A stretch of DNA of 43,830 bases. It comes from Mycoplasmatota bacterium (GTDB lineage Bacteria > Bacillota_I > Bacilli_A > Izemoplasmatales > Hujiaoplasmataceae). The DNA lies in NCBI GenBank assembly GCA_027859085.1, contig JAQIBJ010000031.1:1-43830 (forward strand). The letters are read 5' to 3'. The stretch's first letter is position 1. The number at the start of each line of letters is the position of its first letter. Below, one piece after another: positions 7,915-21,597 of this stretch. The notes beneath the pieces are model-generated. The model searched no databases and had not been told where the DNA came from. It was given only the letters and a program-made list of their open reading frames with translations. Both the position numbers and the translations under genes were made by a program.

Positions 7915-10722
7915 CTATTTTAAGACATCTTTTAAATATTGACCAGTATATGATTCCTTGACCTTGGTAATCGCTTCAGGTGTTCCATAAGCCAATAAAT
8001 TGCCGCCACGTTCTCCGCCTTCAGGACCTAAATCAATGATATGGTCAGCTGTCTTTATAACATCTAAATTATGTTCGATGACAATCACTGTCGCACCTTT
8101 ATCAACAATATGGTTTAACACCTGCATGAGTTTCTTAATATCATGGGTGTGTAAACCTGTGGTTGGTTCATCAAGGATATATATTGATTTATCTGTAATG
8201 CGTTTATATAATTCTGAAGCCAATTTAACTCGTTGAGCCTCTCCACCAGATAAGGTTGTTGAAGACTGCCCTAATCTAATATATCCAAGTCCGACATTAT
8301 TAATTGTTTCTAATTTTTTCTGAACTTTTGGAATTTTATCAAAGAACTCCAACGCCTCTTCAACTCGCATATTTAATACATCCGCAATATTCTTACCTTT
8401 ATATTTTACCTGCAAAGTCTCTTTGTTATATCTTTTACCATGACATTCTTCACATTCAACATACACATCAGGCATAAAGTGCATTTCAATTTTAATGACA
8501 CCGTCACCTTGACACGTTTCGCAACGGCCACCTTTTACATTAAATGAAAAACGTCCTTTTTTATATCCTCTTAATTTTGATTCTTTTGTTTTTGCATATA
8601 AATCACGAATATGATCAAAAACGCCTGTATAAGTCGCTGGATTTGACCTTGGGGTTTTACCAATCGGTGATTGATCTATATCAATAATACGGTCAAATTG
8701 ATTATAATTTTGTATTTCTTTTACATCCCCTGGTGTTTCTCTTCTTCTTGTAATTAAATTTACTAAATTCTTATAAAGTACTTCATTCACCAAAGATGAT
8801 TTTCCAGAACCAGATACTCCAGTCACAACCGTTAAACAACCAATTGGGAAATCAACGTTAAGGTTCTTTAAATTGTTTTCTTTAGCGCCAATCACTTTTA
8901 AATACCCAAATTCATGTATTCTTCTGACTTCAGGCACATCTATTTTTAATTCCCCACGTAAATATTTACCTGTAATTGATTGACCGTTGGTTTTTAATTC
9001 TTCAGGTGTCCCAACAAATTCGACATAACCACCATGTTCACCTGCACCTGGTCCTATATCAACAACCAAATCACTTTCTAATATCATCTCTGTATCATGC
9101 TCAACGATAATCATTGTATTACCAAGATTTTTCATTTCTTTTAATGACTGAATTAAACGTTGATTGTCTCTTTGATGTAAACCAATTGAAGGTTCATCCA
9201 AAACATATAAGACACCTGTTAATCTTGAGCCGATTTGAGTGGCTAAACGAATTCTCTGAGCTTCCCCACCAGAAAGTGTCATTGAAGCTCTAGCTAATGT
9301 TAAATAATCTAATCCAACATTGACTAGAAAACTTAATCTGTCTTTGACTTCTTTAATAATCGGTTTAGCGATCTCTTGATCTTGACTTTTTAATTCTATT
9401 TGATTAAACAAACTTAATAAATCGACAATGCTTAATCTTGATACATCATCAATATTTTTACCTTCAATATAAACAGATAATACTTCTTCATTTAATCTCT
9501 TACCATGACAACTATCACACTCAATATCACTCATCATGCCTTCAATCCAACGTCTAATCATTCTAGAAGTGGTATTCATGTATCGTCTTTCTAAACCAAT
9601 AATAACGCCTTCAAAAGGTTTTTTTGCTTTATGGAATAATCGTCCTTCTCTAGAAACATATTTATAATCGATTTCTTTTTCTGAACCATAAAGAAGAATA
9701 TTTTGTTGTTTCTTGGTTAAATCTTTAAATGGTTTATCCAATGGTATCTTCAATGCTTTCGCCGTTTGTTCAATTTGTCGATAATAGATTGAATCTTTCT
9801 TTGCGTATTTTTGAAAAACGTTCTCTTCTAAACTTAAACTTGTATCTGGCAACAATGCTTTAACATCAATTTTACGATTGAAGCCTAAACCATTACAAGT
9901 TGAACAAGCTCCACTTGGTGCATTAAATGAAAATAATCTTGGTTCTAAATCCGGAATTGTAAAACCACAAATAGGACAAGAAAAATTTTCGCTAAATAAT
10001 TTTTCTTCACCATCAATGATTACTTTTACATTCCCCTCTCCAAGTTTAGCCGCGGTTTCTAAAGAATCATACAACCTTGTTCTTGCAGAGTCTTTAACAA
10101 TGACTCTATCTATAACAACGTCAATGTCATATCTGATATTTTTATTTAATTCTATGTCTTGGTCTAACTCATAATCTTCTTCATTGATTCTTAAACGCGT
10201 GTACCCTTCTTTTCTTAAATGTTCAATCACATCTTTATGTGTTCCTTTTTTACCACGAACAACAGGTGAAAGAATAATCAATTTAGATTGATCGTTTTCT
10301 ATGACTCTATCCGTCATTTCTTGAATTGATTGTGACTTAATCTCTACATGATGTATCGGACAATACGGTTTACCAATTCTTGCATATAACAATCTTATAT
10401 AATCATAAATTTCAGTCACTGTTCCAACTGTTGAACGAGGATTATGTGATGTTGATTTTTGATCAATTGATATTGAAGGTGATAACCCTTCAATAACATC
10501 AACATCGGGTTTTTTCATATTCCCTAAAAATTGTCTTGCGTATGCACTCAATGATTCAACGTATCTTCTACGACCTTCTTCATATATGGTATCGAAAGCC
10601 AAACTTGTTTTACCTGAACCAGATAAACCAGTCATAACAATCAATTGATTTTTTTTGAACTCTAAATCAATTGATTTTAAATTATTTTCTCTTGCGCCTT
10701 TTATTGTTATATAATCTTTCAA
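7915..10722 (-). CDS. uvrA: Excinuclease ABC subunit A
   Basis: UvrA is the damage-sensing ATPase of nucleotide excision repair and loads UvrB on DNA. It has two ABC modules: P-loops GLSGSGKTSLAF near the N-terminus and GVSGSGKSSLVNEV in the second half, each with a signature (TLSGGEAQR twice) and a Walker B (YVLDEP, YILDEP). Zinc-binding cysteine pairs occur as CPIC/CSTC and CETC/CEEC. The length (about 935) is full. A TTG at 10722 with GGGTGA five bases upstream is preferred; the GTG at 10731 overlaps the ligA stop. It follows ligA and pcrA in one repair operon. Confidence 0.97.
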   Translation of the reverse strand: MKDYITIKGARENNLKSIDLEFKKNQLIVMTGLSGSGKTSLAFDTIYEEGRRRYVESLSAYARQFLGNMKKPDVDVIEGLSPSISIDQKSTSHNPRSTVGTVTEIYDYIRLLYARIGKPYCPIHHVEIKSQSIQEMTDRVIENDQSKLIILSPVVRGKKGTHKDVIEHLRKEGYTRLRINEEDYELDQDIELNKNIRYDIDVVIDRVIVKDSARTRLYDSLETAAKLGEGNVKVIIDGEEKLFSENFSCPICGFTIPDLEPRLFSFNAPSGACSTCNGLGFNRKIDVKALLPDTSLSLEENVFQKYAKKDSIYYRQIEQTAKALKIPLDKPFKDLTKKQQNILLYGSEKEIDYKYVSREGRLFHKAKKPFEGVIIGLERRYMNTTSRMIRRWIEGMMSDIECDSCHGKRLNEEVLSVYIEGKNIDDVSRLSIVDLLSLFNQIELKSQDQEIAKPIIKEVKDRLSFLVNVGLDYLTLARASMTLSGGEAQRIRLATQIGSRLTGVLYVLDEPSIGLHQRDNQRLIQSLKEMKNLGNTMIIVEHDTEMILESDLVVDIGPGAGEHGGYVEFVGTPEELKTNGQSITGKYLRGELKIDVPEVRRIHEFGYLKVIGAKENNLKNLNVDFPIGCLTVVTGVSGSGKSSLVNEVLYKNLVNLITRRRETPGDVKEIQNYNQFDRIIDIDQSPIGKTPRSNPATYTGVFDHIRDLYAKTKESKLRGYKKGRFSFNVKGGRCETCQGDGVIKIEMHFMPDVYVECEECHGKRYNKETLQVKYKGKNIADVLNMRVEEALEFFDKIPKVQKKLETINNVGLGYIRLGQSSTTLSGGEAQRVKLASELYKRITDKSIYILDEPTTGLHTHDIKKLMQVLNHIVDKGATVIVIEHNLDVIKTADHIIDLGPEGGERGGNLLAYGTPEAITKVKESYTGQYLKDVLK

Positions 10723-10723
10723 A

Positions 10724-14897
<4,174 letters not shown>

Positions 14898-14913
14898 AAT
14901 ATCACCTTTAAAT

Positions 14914-14942
14914 ATTATACCATGATTGCCATAAAGTATAAA
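14914..14942 (-). promoter_or_regulatory. Promoter of the pcrA-ligA-uvrA operon
   Basis: The minus strand has TATAAT (14914-14919) with extended -10 TGG, 17 bases after a weak -35 TTTATA (14937-14942). The leader is short, with the pcrA TTG start at 14897. Confidence 0.7.
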
Positions 14943-14964
14943 CTGTTTACTCTTTTATATGAAG

Positions 14965-14992
14965 AAAAAATCAAGGAAAAATTCCTTGATTT
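14965..14992 (-). terminator. Intrinsic terminator of the tsaE-glnS operon
   Basis: An 11-bp perfect stem (14968-14978 with 14982-14992), a three-base loop, and a T-run on the minus strand. The first arm touches the TAA stop of glnS. Confidence 0.9.
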
Positions 14993-16620
14993 TATTTGAA
15001 TCTAGATTTTAATTCTACAGTTCTATTAAAGACTAAGTTGTCTTTCTTAGAATCGTAGTCTGTCGCGAAATACCCAGTTCTAATGAATTGGAATTTTTCA
15101 CCAATTTCTGTTTCTTCTAAAGCCGTTTCCACATATCCTTTTTTGGTTACCCAAGAATCAGGATTAAGTCTTTCTAATAATTCTTTTTTAGAATCAGAAT
15201 CTAACATAAGTGGTTCAAATAAATTAAAATCAGCAGATTTTGCAGTTGTTGCTTCAACATAATGGATGTTTCCATTCGGTTTTCTGTCCTTAAATCCTGA
15301 ACCTGATTTCGTTTCTGGATCATAGGTACATAAAATTTCAGTAATTTCTCCATTTTTATCTTTGATGATTTCATGACATTTTACAAAATACGCTCTCATT
15401 AATCTTACTTCTACATCTAATGCCAAACGTCTCCATTTTTTATTTGGTTTTTCTTCAATAAAATCATTTTGATCAATGTATACATGTTTACCAAACGCAA
15501 TTTTTCTTGATCCTAAATCTTCATTGTCAGGGTTATATGGCACATCAATCCATTCAATCTTATCTTCAGGATAATTTGTGATGGTCACTTTTAAAGGATT
15601 TATCACTGCATGAACTCTTTTTACTTTATAATTCAAATCATTTCTTAAAGAGTTTTCCAACATCGCACTAGAAACTGTAGAATTAACTCTTGATAAACCA
15701 GTACTAAATATGAAATCTTTAATGGCTTCTTTAGTATAACCTCTTCTTTTAAGCCCTGCTAAGGTCGGCATTCTTTGATCATTAAAACCATTAACTTTTT
15801 TTGCTTCAACCAATGCTTTTAAATATCGTTTTGACATAATTGTATTTGTGATATTTAAACGACCGAATTCATATTGGTGAGGAATATGTTCCATTTCGCA
15901 TTTTTCTACGAACCAATCATATAAAACTCTATGATCATCATATTCTAAGGAACATAATGAATGCGTGACACCTTCAATAGCATCTTGTATAGGATGCGCA
16001 AAATCATACATTGGATAGATATTCCATTTATCACCAGTATTTTGGTGATGTGTATGCATAATTCTATACACAACAGGATCTCTCATATTCATATTCGGTG
16101 AAGACATATCAATTTTAGCTCTTAATGTTTTTTCACCATCTTTATATAATCCATCTTTCATTTCTTTAAAAAGTTTTAGATTTTCTTTAACACTTCTATC
16201 TCTGTAAGGAGAATCTTTTCCCGGAAATGTTAAAGAGCCTCTATATTCTCGCATTTGTTCTGCATTTAAATCACATACGTAAGCCAATCTTTTTTCGATT
16301 AGTTTAACTGCCAAATCATAGTTTATATCAAAATAGTCAGAACCATATAATATTTTATCAGGTTCATAACCCAACCATTTGATGTCTTTAATAATTGCGT
16401 CTACAAAAGATTGATCTTCATTTGAAGGGTTTGTATCATCGAATCTTAAATTGGTTCTCCCCCCAAAATTTTTAGCAAGTTCAAAGTTCATAATAATCGC
16501 TCTCGCATGACCAATGTGTAAATAAGCACTTGGTTCAGGTGGGAAACGAGTTACGATTTCTTCAACCTTACCGTTTTTTAAATCTTCTTCCATTACTGTT
16601 TTAATAAAATTTGATTCCAT
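14992..16620 (-). CDS. glnS: Glutaminyl-tRNA synthetase
   Basis: This class I synthetase charges tRNA-Gln directly with glutamine. The 542-residue length suits GlnRS. The HIGH motif is in PPEPSAYLHIGHARA (35-38), and the KMSKS equivalent is IMSKR (261-265). The stretch TGDKWNIYPMYDFAHP and DAIEGVTHSLCSLEY is typical of GlnRS rather than bacterial GluRS, and two C-terminal anticodon-binding beta barrels follow. The ATG directly follows the TAA of tsaD, with AAGGATG as ribosome site inside tsaD. Many Firmicutes instead make Gln-tRNA with GatCAB, so a GlnRS here is notable. A terminator follows directly. Confidence 0.97.
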   Translation of the reverse strand: MESNFIKTVMEEDLKNGKVEEIVTRFPPEPSAYLHIGHARAIIMNFELAKNFGGRTNLRFDDTNPSNEDQSFVDAIIKDIKWLGYEPDKILYGSDYFDINYDLAVKLIEKRLAYVCDLNAEQMREYRGSLTFPGKDSPYRDRSVKENLKLFKEMKDGLYKDGEKTLRAKIDMSSPNMNMRDPVVYRIMHTHHQNTGDKWNIYPMYDFAHPIQDAIEGVTHSLCSLEYDDHRVLYDWFVEKCEMEHIPHQYEFGRLNITNTIMSKRYLKALVEAKKVNGFNDQRMPTLAGLKRRGYTKEAIKDFIFSTGLSRVNSTVSSAMLENSLRNDLNYKVKRVHAVINPLKVTITNYPEDKIEWIDVPYNPDNEDLGSRKIAFGKHVYIDQNDFIEEKPNKKWRRLALDVEVRLMRAYFVKCHEIIKDKNGEITEILCTYDPETKSGSGFKDRKPNGNIHYVEATTAKSADFNLFEPLMLDSDSKKELLERLNPDSWVTKKGYVETALEETEIGEKFQFIRTGYFATDYDSKKDNLVFNRTVELKSRFK

Positions 16621-17625
16621 TTACATCCTTCTTTCTAAATCTAAACGAGAATGACCATTGATATATAAATCGTCTGATTTACCATATTTTTTATATTGAA
16701 AATATCCTGCTGCAGCTATCATTGCTGCATTGTCTGTACAATAAACCATTTTTGGAAAATATACAGGGATATCCGTAATTCTTTCTTTCATTTTTTTTCT
16801 TAATCCCGAATTAGCAGCAACACCGCCAGCAACAATGATTTGTTTAACGTCGTAATATTCTTTTGCTTTGATGGTTTTTTGTACAAGTACATCCGTTACC
16901 GCTTCTTGAAAACTAGTTGAAAAATCTTTTGGATCAATTGTTTCTTTTCTTTGCAACATATTATGATGCTTATTGATAACATGAGATTTTAAACCTGAGA
17001 AACTGAAATTAAAATCATTACTGTTAATCATTGGTCTCGGAAAATCAAATACTTCTTTTCCTTCTTTTGCCAATCTATCAATAACTGGCCCACCAGGGTA
17101 ACCTAGTCCTAAAACTCTAGCCACCTTATCATAAGCTTCACCAACTGCATCGTCTTGTGTTTCACCCAGTTTTTCAAAAGAAAAGTGTTCTTTCATTAAA
17201 ATAAGTTCAGTATGTCCACCAGAAACCACCAATGCTAATAATGGGAACTCCATACCTTGTTCTATATAATTAGCATAAATATGACCGCTGATGTGATGGA
17301 CACCTATAATCGGGATATGAAAATTTAAACTAATCACTTTGGCAGCATTTATGCCAATCAATAAAGAACCAATGAGTCCGGGTCCTTTTGTAACGGCAAT
17401 TAAGTCAATATCTTGATAATCTAAATTTGCTTTTTTTAATGCCTGATCAAACACATAAGTAATCCCTTTGACATGTTCTCTTGATGCAATTTCAGGAACA
17501 ACCCCACCATATGATTTATGAATATCTATTTGTGACAAGACTACATTAGACAAAACAATGTTCCCGTCTTTGACAACACTCACACTCGTTTCATCACAGC
17601 TTGTTTCTACACCCAATACATACAT
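16621..17625 (-). CDS. tsaD: tRNA N6-adenosine threonylcarbamoyltransferase TsaD
   Basis: TsaD, with TsaB and TsaE, transfers the threonylcarbamoyl group to A37 of ANN-decoding tRNAs to make t6A. The 334-residue length is typical. Motifs: [16 protein letters not shown] at the start, metal-binding His111 and His115 in [22 protein letters not shown], and [10 protein letters not shown] near the C-terminus. AGGAAGTGA precedes the ATG. It lies between rimI and glnS in the same operon as tsaB and tsaE, so the complex is co-expressed. Confidence 0.97.
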   Translation of the reverse strand: MYVLGVETSCDETSVSVVKDGNIVLSNVVLSQIDIHKSYGGVVPEIASREHVKGITYVFDQALKKANLDYQDIDLIAVTKGPGLIGSLLIGINAAKVISLNFHIPIIGVHHISGHIYANYIEQGMEFPLLALVVSGGHTELILMKEHFSFEKLGETQDDAVGEAYDKVARVLGLGYPGGPVIDRLAKEGKEVFDFPRPMINSNDFNFSFSGLKSHVINKHHNMLQRKETIDPKDFSTSFQEAVTDVLVQKTIKAKEYYDVKQIIVAGGVAANSGLRKKMKERITDIPVYFPKMVYCTDNAAMIAAAGYFQYKKYGKSDDLYINGHSRLDLERRM

Positions 17626-17636
17626 AATTTCACTTC

Positions 17637-18071
17637 CTATAATTTTTTATACATTAACAATGCATTTTCGTTGTTTTTATAATAGTTTTTTCTTTCCGCA
17701 ACGCTTTTAAAACCCACTTTTTTATACAATTGAATGGCTGCGTTATTAGAGGCTCTCACTTCTAAAGTCCATTCTTTAATATGTTTATCACTTAAAATAT
17801 TTTCTAATTTAAGTAGCGCTTTAAAGCCATACCCATTTCTTCTATATTTCTCATTTATAAGCATACTATATATCTGTGATTTGTCTTCATCTAGCCAAAT
17901 AATAATATAACCTATTAAAATATTATATTTATAAATCCCATAAATTTCAAACAAAGGATTTTCAACATATGTTTCAATAAACATCTCATAATTGGTAATA
18001 TTGAAATATTCATTTTCATATGCGATAACGTCTAATAAATCTTTATTTTCTAAAACCTTTATATCAATCAT
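17637..18071 (-). CDS. rimI: GNAT acetyltransferase, RimI-like
   Basis: A 144-residue GNAT-fold protein. The acetyl-CoA binding region [13 protein letters not shown] and the C-terminal [23 protein letters not shown] match RimI, which acetylates the N-terminus of ribosomal protein S18 in Enterobacteria; other N-terminal substrates are possible. Its place between tsaB and tsaD is the classic setting of RimI-type genes in Firmicutes and is the main support for the name. It starts in an ATGA overlap with tsaB and has no clear ribosome site, which suggests translational coupling. Confidence 0.88.
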   Translation of the reverse strand: MIDIKVLENKDLLDVIAYENEYFNITNYEMFIETYVENPLFEIYGIYKYNILIGYIIIWLDEDKSQIYSMLINEKYRRNGYGFKALLKLENILSDKHIKEWTLEVRASNNAAIQLYKKVGFKSVAERKNYYKNNENALLMYKKL

Positions 18072-18673
18072 TTTTTTAAGTTACGTTCTGCTTCAGTTAC
18101 TTGTAAATAATTAGGAACAAGTTCATGAATGTTACCAATTTCTGTTAACAAATCTGAGTTTAAAACCTTTTCAATCTGAGGTTTTCCAGATTCCAGCACA
18201 TCATAAGGTTCTTTATGTTTAGATTTAAATAAATCAATATTCATTAACACGTCTTCTTCAACATAACTAATTCTATGATTCTCTTGTTTAAAGAACGCCA
18301 TAAATGCATTCCCTCTTCTTGCGTCAATCAATGGTAATACATTGACGTCGTCTGAATGACTTGCCATTAAAGCTAATGATGACACAGTAGATACTTTAAT
18401 GCCATTTAAGTAAGCAATCATCTTACCGACGGTTACACCAATTCTTACCCCTGTATAACTTCCAGGACCCACACCAACAATGATTTCATCCAAATCTTTA
18501 AGTTCTATTGATTGTTTCTGTAACAACTCTTCTAGTAAAGGCATAATGGTCACAGAGTGATTATTATCCCCAACTTGATAAACATAACCCACTTCTAAAT
18601 CATTAATTACCAAAGCAATATACATATATTTAGTTGCTGTATCAATGACTAATCTTTTGAATGATTTCTTCAT
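18068..18673 (-). CDS. tsaB: t6A complex subunit TsaB
   Basis: TsaB is the non-catalytic ASKHA-fold partner of TsaD in t6A synthesis. The protein is 201 residues from the ATG at 18673. It shows LVIDTATKYMYIAL at the start and the family motif IIVGVGPGSYTGVRIGVT. The start at 18673 is chosen because AAGGAAGTGAT lies just before it; a longer in-frame ATG at 18715 has no such site. The gene overlaps the end of tsaE by 32 bases and ends with TGA in an ATGA overlap with rimI. The C-terminal part is less conserved, as usual. Confidence 0.94.
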   Translation of the reverse strand: MKKSFKRLVIDTATKYMYIALVINDLEVGYVYQVGDNNHSVTIMPLLEELLQKQSIELKDLDEIIVGVGPGSYTGVRIGVTVGKMIAYLNGIKVSTVSSLALMASHSDDVNVLPLIDARRGNAFMAFFKQENHRISYVEEDVLMNIDLFKSKHKEPYDVLESGKPQIEKVLNSDLLTEIGNIHELVPNYLQVTEAERNLKK

Positions 18674-19091
18674 ATTGATCACTTCCTTCAATAGAAACAT
18701 CTCGTGTAAATTCATCTACAAACGAAAATGTTAAACTTAATATTTGGTTTGGCAACATGGTTTTAATATATGGATACCATTCAATGACAGCGACACCCTC
18801 ACCATAAATAAAATCATCTAATTCATAGTCATAACCAATGTCTTCTAAACGATATACATCCATATGATATAAGTTTAATTTGCCTTCATATGTTTTTAAA
18901 ATGGTGAAAGTAGGAGAATTCAAATTATCTTTAATCCCCATTGATTTGGCTAAATATTTAGTGAATGTTGTTTTCCCAGAGCCTAAATCCCCACTTAAGC
19001 CAATAATCATCCCCGGAAAAACTTCGTTAGCAATAATATTTGCTAATTTCTCTGTATCTTTTTCTGAATTTAATCTTATATCTATTTTCAC
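18642..19091 (-). CDS. tsaE: t6A complex ATPase TsaE
   Basis: TsaE is the small ATPase that resets the TsaB-TsaD complex during t6A synthesis. The 149-residue length is typical. The Walker A reads GDLGSGKTTFTKYLA, followed by NSPTFTILKTYEG and LYHMDVYRLED, all family hallmarks; VIEWYPY matches the conserved EW near the C-terminus. The start codon is GTG with AAGGAG five bases upstream. It is the first gene of tsaE-tsaB-rimI-tsaD-glnS and is divergent from the diacylglycerol-kinase gene at 19258. Confidence 0.96.
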   Translation of the reverse strand: MKIDIRLNSEKDTEKLANIIANEVFPGMIIGLSGDLGSGKTTFTKYLAKSMGIKDNLNSPTFTILKTYEGKLNLYHMDVYRLEDIGYDYELDDFIYGEGVAVIEWYPYIKTMLPNQILSLTFSFVDEFTRDVSIEGSDQYEEIIQKISH

Positions 19092-19126
19092 AATAACTCC
19101 TTATTTCTTGAAATAATCTATTAATA

Positions 19127-19135
19127 ATTATATCA
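19127..19135 (-). promoter_or_regulatory. Probable extended -10 promoter of the tsaE operon
   Basis: The minus strand reads TGA then TATAAT (19127-19132), about 36 bases before the GTG start of tsaE. No good -35 box is seen at 16-18 bases, so it would depend on the extended -10. Confidence 0.5.
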
Positions 19136-19191
19136 TATATTCAATAAAATCATAGTTATAGCGATGTAAAATCAGTTTTTTATGTTTTAAC

Positions 19192-19219
19192 TTAAGAAAA
19201 TCTATTTATATGTTATAAT
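19192..19219 (+). promoter_or_regulatory. Promoter of the 19258 diacylglycerol-kinase-family gene
   Basis: TTAAGA (19192-19197), 16 bases, then TATAAT (19214-19219) with TGT before it. A ribosome site GGAGGT follows, close to the ATG at 19258. Confidence 0.6.
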
Positions 19220-19257
19220 ATCTTTATCAAGTTTATGCAATTTTTTGGAGGTAAAAT

Positions 19258-20136
19258 ATGTTTCTTATCTTACATAATCCGTTATCGAGCAATAAAAAAT
19301 CACGTAAGAAAACAAAAAAAATAGTTCGTTTATTTAAAAGAAAAAATATTCCTTTTATTGTTAGATCATCACTTAAAATAAATAATATGCATCAATTCTT
19401 AGATAGGCGAGAATATATTACTGATATATTATTACTGGGCGGAGATGGATCCATTAATTATTTTATAAACAATGTTGATGTTTATAAGATTAAACAAAGA
19501 ATTCATTTGGCTAAAAGTGGATCTGGTAATGATTTCTTAAAATCCTTATTGCCTTTAGGATCAGCTGATGTATATATTGGACAAGCAAAGCTTGACAATG
19601 ATAAACCAGTAAAATTCATTAATGGCTGTGGTTTAGGGTTTGATGGCCTGGTTTGCCATTATGTTAATAATGATGATAAGAAAAGTAAAATATCATATTT
19701 AATCAATGTCTTTCGATCAATCCTAAATTTTAACTCTCAGGACATCAAAGTCACAGTCGATGGAACAGAAAATACATATAAACGGGCTTATATTGCTTCC
19801 GTTCAAAATGGTCGCTACTATGGTGGAGGTATGAAGGTTGCGCCAAGCGCAAATATTACCAAAGACTCATATGAAGTAATCATCGTTCATAATTTAAATA
19901 AATTATTATTACAAGTTTTGTTATTAAGTATTTATCCTGGATGGCATCGTTTCATAAAAAAACGCGTAACCATTCTAAGAGGGAAAAATATTCAAGTTGA
20001 TTTTTCCAAACCTACGTATTTCCAAGCCGATGGCGAAGTTCAATCAACCATAAAAACTATCCGTGTTAACGCCATAGAGAAAAGAAGATTATATACATTT
20101 TCGAAAACTACTTTTAAACAACTTGACAGAAAATAA
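19258..20136 (+). CDS. Diacylglycerol kinase family lipid kinase (first copy)
   Basis: The 292-residue protein belongs to the YegS/DgkB/BmrU catalytic family, whose members phosphorylate diacylglycerol or related lipids. Family marks are ILHNPLSS at the start, LLGGDGSINYFIN, the nucleotide-loop motif SGSGNDFLKSL, NGCGLGFDGLV, and FQADGEVQ at the C-terminus. GGAGGT is well placed before the ATG. It is a lone plus-strand gene with its own promoter and terminator. A second member lies at 39202-40107 and differs in the nucleotide-loop motif, so the two may not share a substrate. Which one recycles diacylglycerol released by Lgt or lipid-anchored polymer synthesis cannot be told. Confidence 0.9.
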   Translation: MFLILHNPLSSNKKSRKKTKKIVRLFKRKNIPFIVRSSLKINNMHQFLDRREYITDILLLGGDGSINYFINNVDVYKIKQRIHLAKSGSGNDFLKSLLPLGSADVYIGQAKLDNDKPVKFINGCGLGFDGLVCHYVNNDDKKSKISYLINVFRSILNFNSQDIKVTVDGTENTYKRAYIASVQNGRYYGGGMKVAPSANITKDSYEVIIVHNLNKLLLQVLLLSIYPGWHRFIKKRVTILRGKNIQVDFSKPTYFQADGEVQSTIKTIRVNAIEKRRLYTFSKTTFKQLDRK

Positions 20137-20143
20137 GCATTAT

Positions 20144-20173
20144 AAAAGCACTATAATTTATAGTGCTTTTTTT
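20144..20173 (+). terminator. Terminator between the diacylglycerol-kinase gene and pgi
   Basis: A 12-bp stem (20144-20155 with 20159-20170), a three-base loop and seven T on the plus strand. A shorter T-run on the other side may let it also stop pgi transcripts arriving from the right. Confidence 0.9.
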
Positions 20174-20186
20174 ATGGTCAATAATG

Positions 20187-21521
20187 TTAAATTCTTTTTT
20201 TTAGTTCCTCAGTTAATCGCTCAAAACCTGGTTTTTCCAGTAAAGCGAACATATTTTTTTTATAACTTTCTACACCAGGTTGGTTAAACGGATTAACACC
20301 AAGAACATACCCACTAACACCAACTGCTAATTCAAAGAAATACACTAAATATCCAAAACTATAAGCGTTAATTTTCGGAATTGTTAACAGCATGTTTGGT
20401 GTACCACCATCAAGATGTGCTAGCATCGTTCCTTTTAATGCTTGTTTATTCACATAATCAACAGATTTATTTTCTAGATAATTCAGTTGATCTAGGTTTA
20501 AAGGATCATTTTCAATAGTAACATCTTTACTTGGTTCTTCAACTTCAATCATTGTTTCAAATAAAACTTTTTTTCCTTCTTGAATAAACTGTCCTAATGA
20601 ATGTAAATCGGTTGTAAATGAAGCACTCGAAACAAAAAGTCCCAATTCATCTTTTCCTTCTGATTCTCCGAATAACTGTTTCCACCATTCTGAAAAGAAA
20701 TTCAATTTAGGCTCATTATTCACAAGTAATTCAAGTGAAAATCCTTTTCTATATAACAGATGTCTCAAAGCAACATACATATGGACATCATTTTTATAAA
20801 CATCTTTTAATTTATAACTCCTCTTAGAGGCTTTTGCACCCCTAATTATTTGGTTGATATTAATTCCAGCAACGGCTATTGGTAATAAACCCACAGGTGT
20901 TAACACTGAAAAACGACCGCCTATATCATCTGGAACAATATATGATTTGTATCCTTCTTTATTAACCAAAGTTCTTAGTGCACCTTTTGTGGCGTCTGTC
21001 GTCGCAACAATTCTGTCTTTCACTTCTTCTTTGTTATATTTTTGTTCCAATAATTGTTTTAATGCTCTAAATGCAATTGCAGGTTCAGTTGTTGTTCCTG
21101 ATTTTGAAATAACATTAATAGAAAAACTTTTATTTTTCAAATAATCTAATAGTTCATTAAGGTAAGTCGAAGATAAATTTTGTCCAGCAAAAATAACTTC
21201 CATTGATTTCCTTTTTTGAAAATATGGTTTCATATATTCAATGGCAGCTTTCGCACCAAGGTAAGAACCACCTATTCCAATAACAACTAATATTTGTGAT
21301 TGTTTTCTAATTTTTTTTGCTGTATTTTGAATGTCGTTTAGGAAATCTTTATCTATATTGTCCAATAACTCAATCCAACCGATATAGTCGTTCCCTTCGC
21401 CACTTTTATTATCAAGTGTTTTTCTAGCTTTAGTGATATCTTTTTGTATTGCTTTTAAGTCATTTATATCAATAAATGGTAAGACATTATTATAGTTAAA
21501 CTTTAAATATTTTTCTTTCAT
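20187..21521 (-). CDS. pgi: Glucose-6-phosphate isomerase
   Basis: Pgi converts glucose-6-phosphate and fructose-6-phosphate in glycolysis. The 444 residues match the shorter Gram-positive form. Visible motifs are VIGIGGSYLGAKAAIEY, VISKSGTTTEPAIAFR, DIGGRFSVLTPVG (family signature), GGTPNMLLT, and NPFNQPGVESYKK near the C-terminus. GGAGGG precedes the ATG. It lies just downstream of a gene for an S1-domain protein, from which it is separated by a terminator and its own promoter. It implies a working Embden-Meyerhof route, in keeping with HprK-type control. Confidence 0.97.
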   Translation of the reverse strand: MKEKYLKFNYNNVLPFIDINDLKAIQKDITKARKTLDNKSGEGNDYIGWIELLDNIDKDFLNDIQNTAKKIRKQSQILVVIGIGGSYLGAKAAIEYMKPYFQKRKSMEVIFAGQNLSSTYLNELLDYLKNKSFSINVISKSGTTTEPAIAFRALKQLLEQKYNKEEVKDRIVATTDATKGALRTLVNKEGYKSYIVPDDIGGRFSVLTPVGLLPIAVAGININQIIRGAKASKRSYKLKDVYKNDVHMYVALRHLLYRKGFSLELLVNNEPKLNFFSEWWKQLFGESEGKDELGLFVSSASFTTDLHSLGQFIQEGKKVLFETMIEVEEPSKDVTIENDPLNLDQLNYLENKSVDYVNKQALKGTMLAHLDGGTPNMLLTIPKINAYSFGYLVYFFELAVGVSGYVLGVNPFNQPGVESYKKNMFALLEKPGFERLTEELKKRI

Positions 21522-21542
21522 ATTGTTCCCTCCAGAACTTAG

Positions 21543-21569
21543 ATTATATTAATTTTTATAAATTGTCAA
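21543..21569 (-). promoter_or_regulatory. Promoter of pgi
   Basis: The minus strand has a perfect -35 TTGACA (21564-21569) and TATAAT (21543-21548) only 15 bases apart, shorter than the ideal 17. An overlapping TAATCT would give a 17-base spacer. The short spacing could make it a weak or regulated promoter. Confidence 0.6.
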
Positions 21570-21571
21570 AT

Positions 21572-21597
21572 AAAAAACAACGAATTTATTCGTCGTT
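21572..21597 (-). terminator. Terminator after the S1-domain gene
   Basis: A stem of about nine pairs with one G-U (around 21576-21585 with 21588-21597) and T on the minus strand. The hairpin includes the TAA stop at 21586. Confidence 0.8.

Noticed and set aside
14992-16620. Bacterial GluRS instead of GlnRS
   Set aside because: The DKWNIYPMYDFAHP segment and two-barrel C-terminal region are GlnRS traits.
18674-18715. Longer tsaB beginning at 18715
   Set aside because: The extra 14 residues are unlike TsaB, have no ribosome site, and the site AAGGAAGTGAT fits the ATG at 18673.
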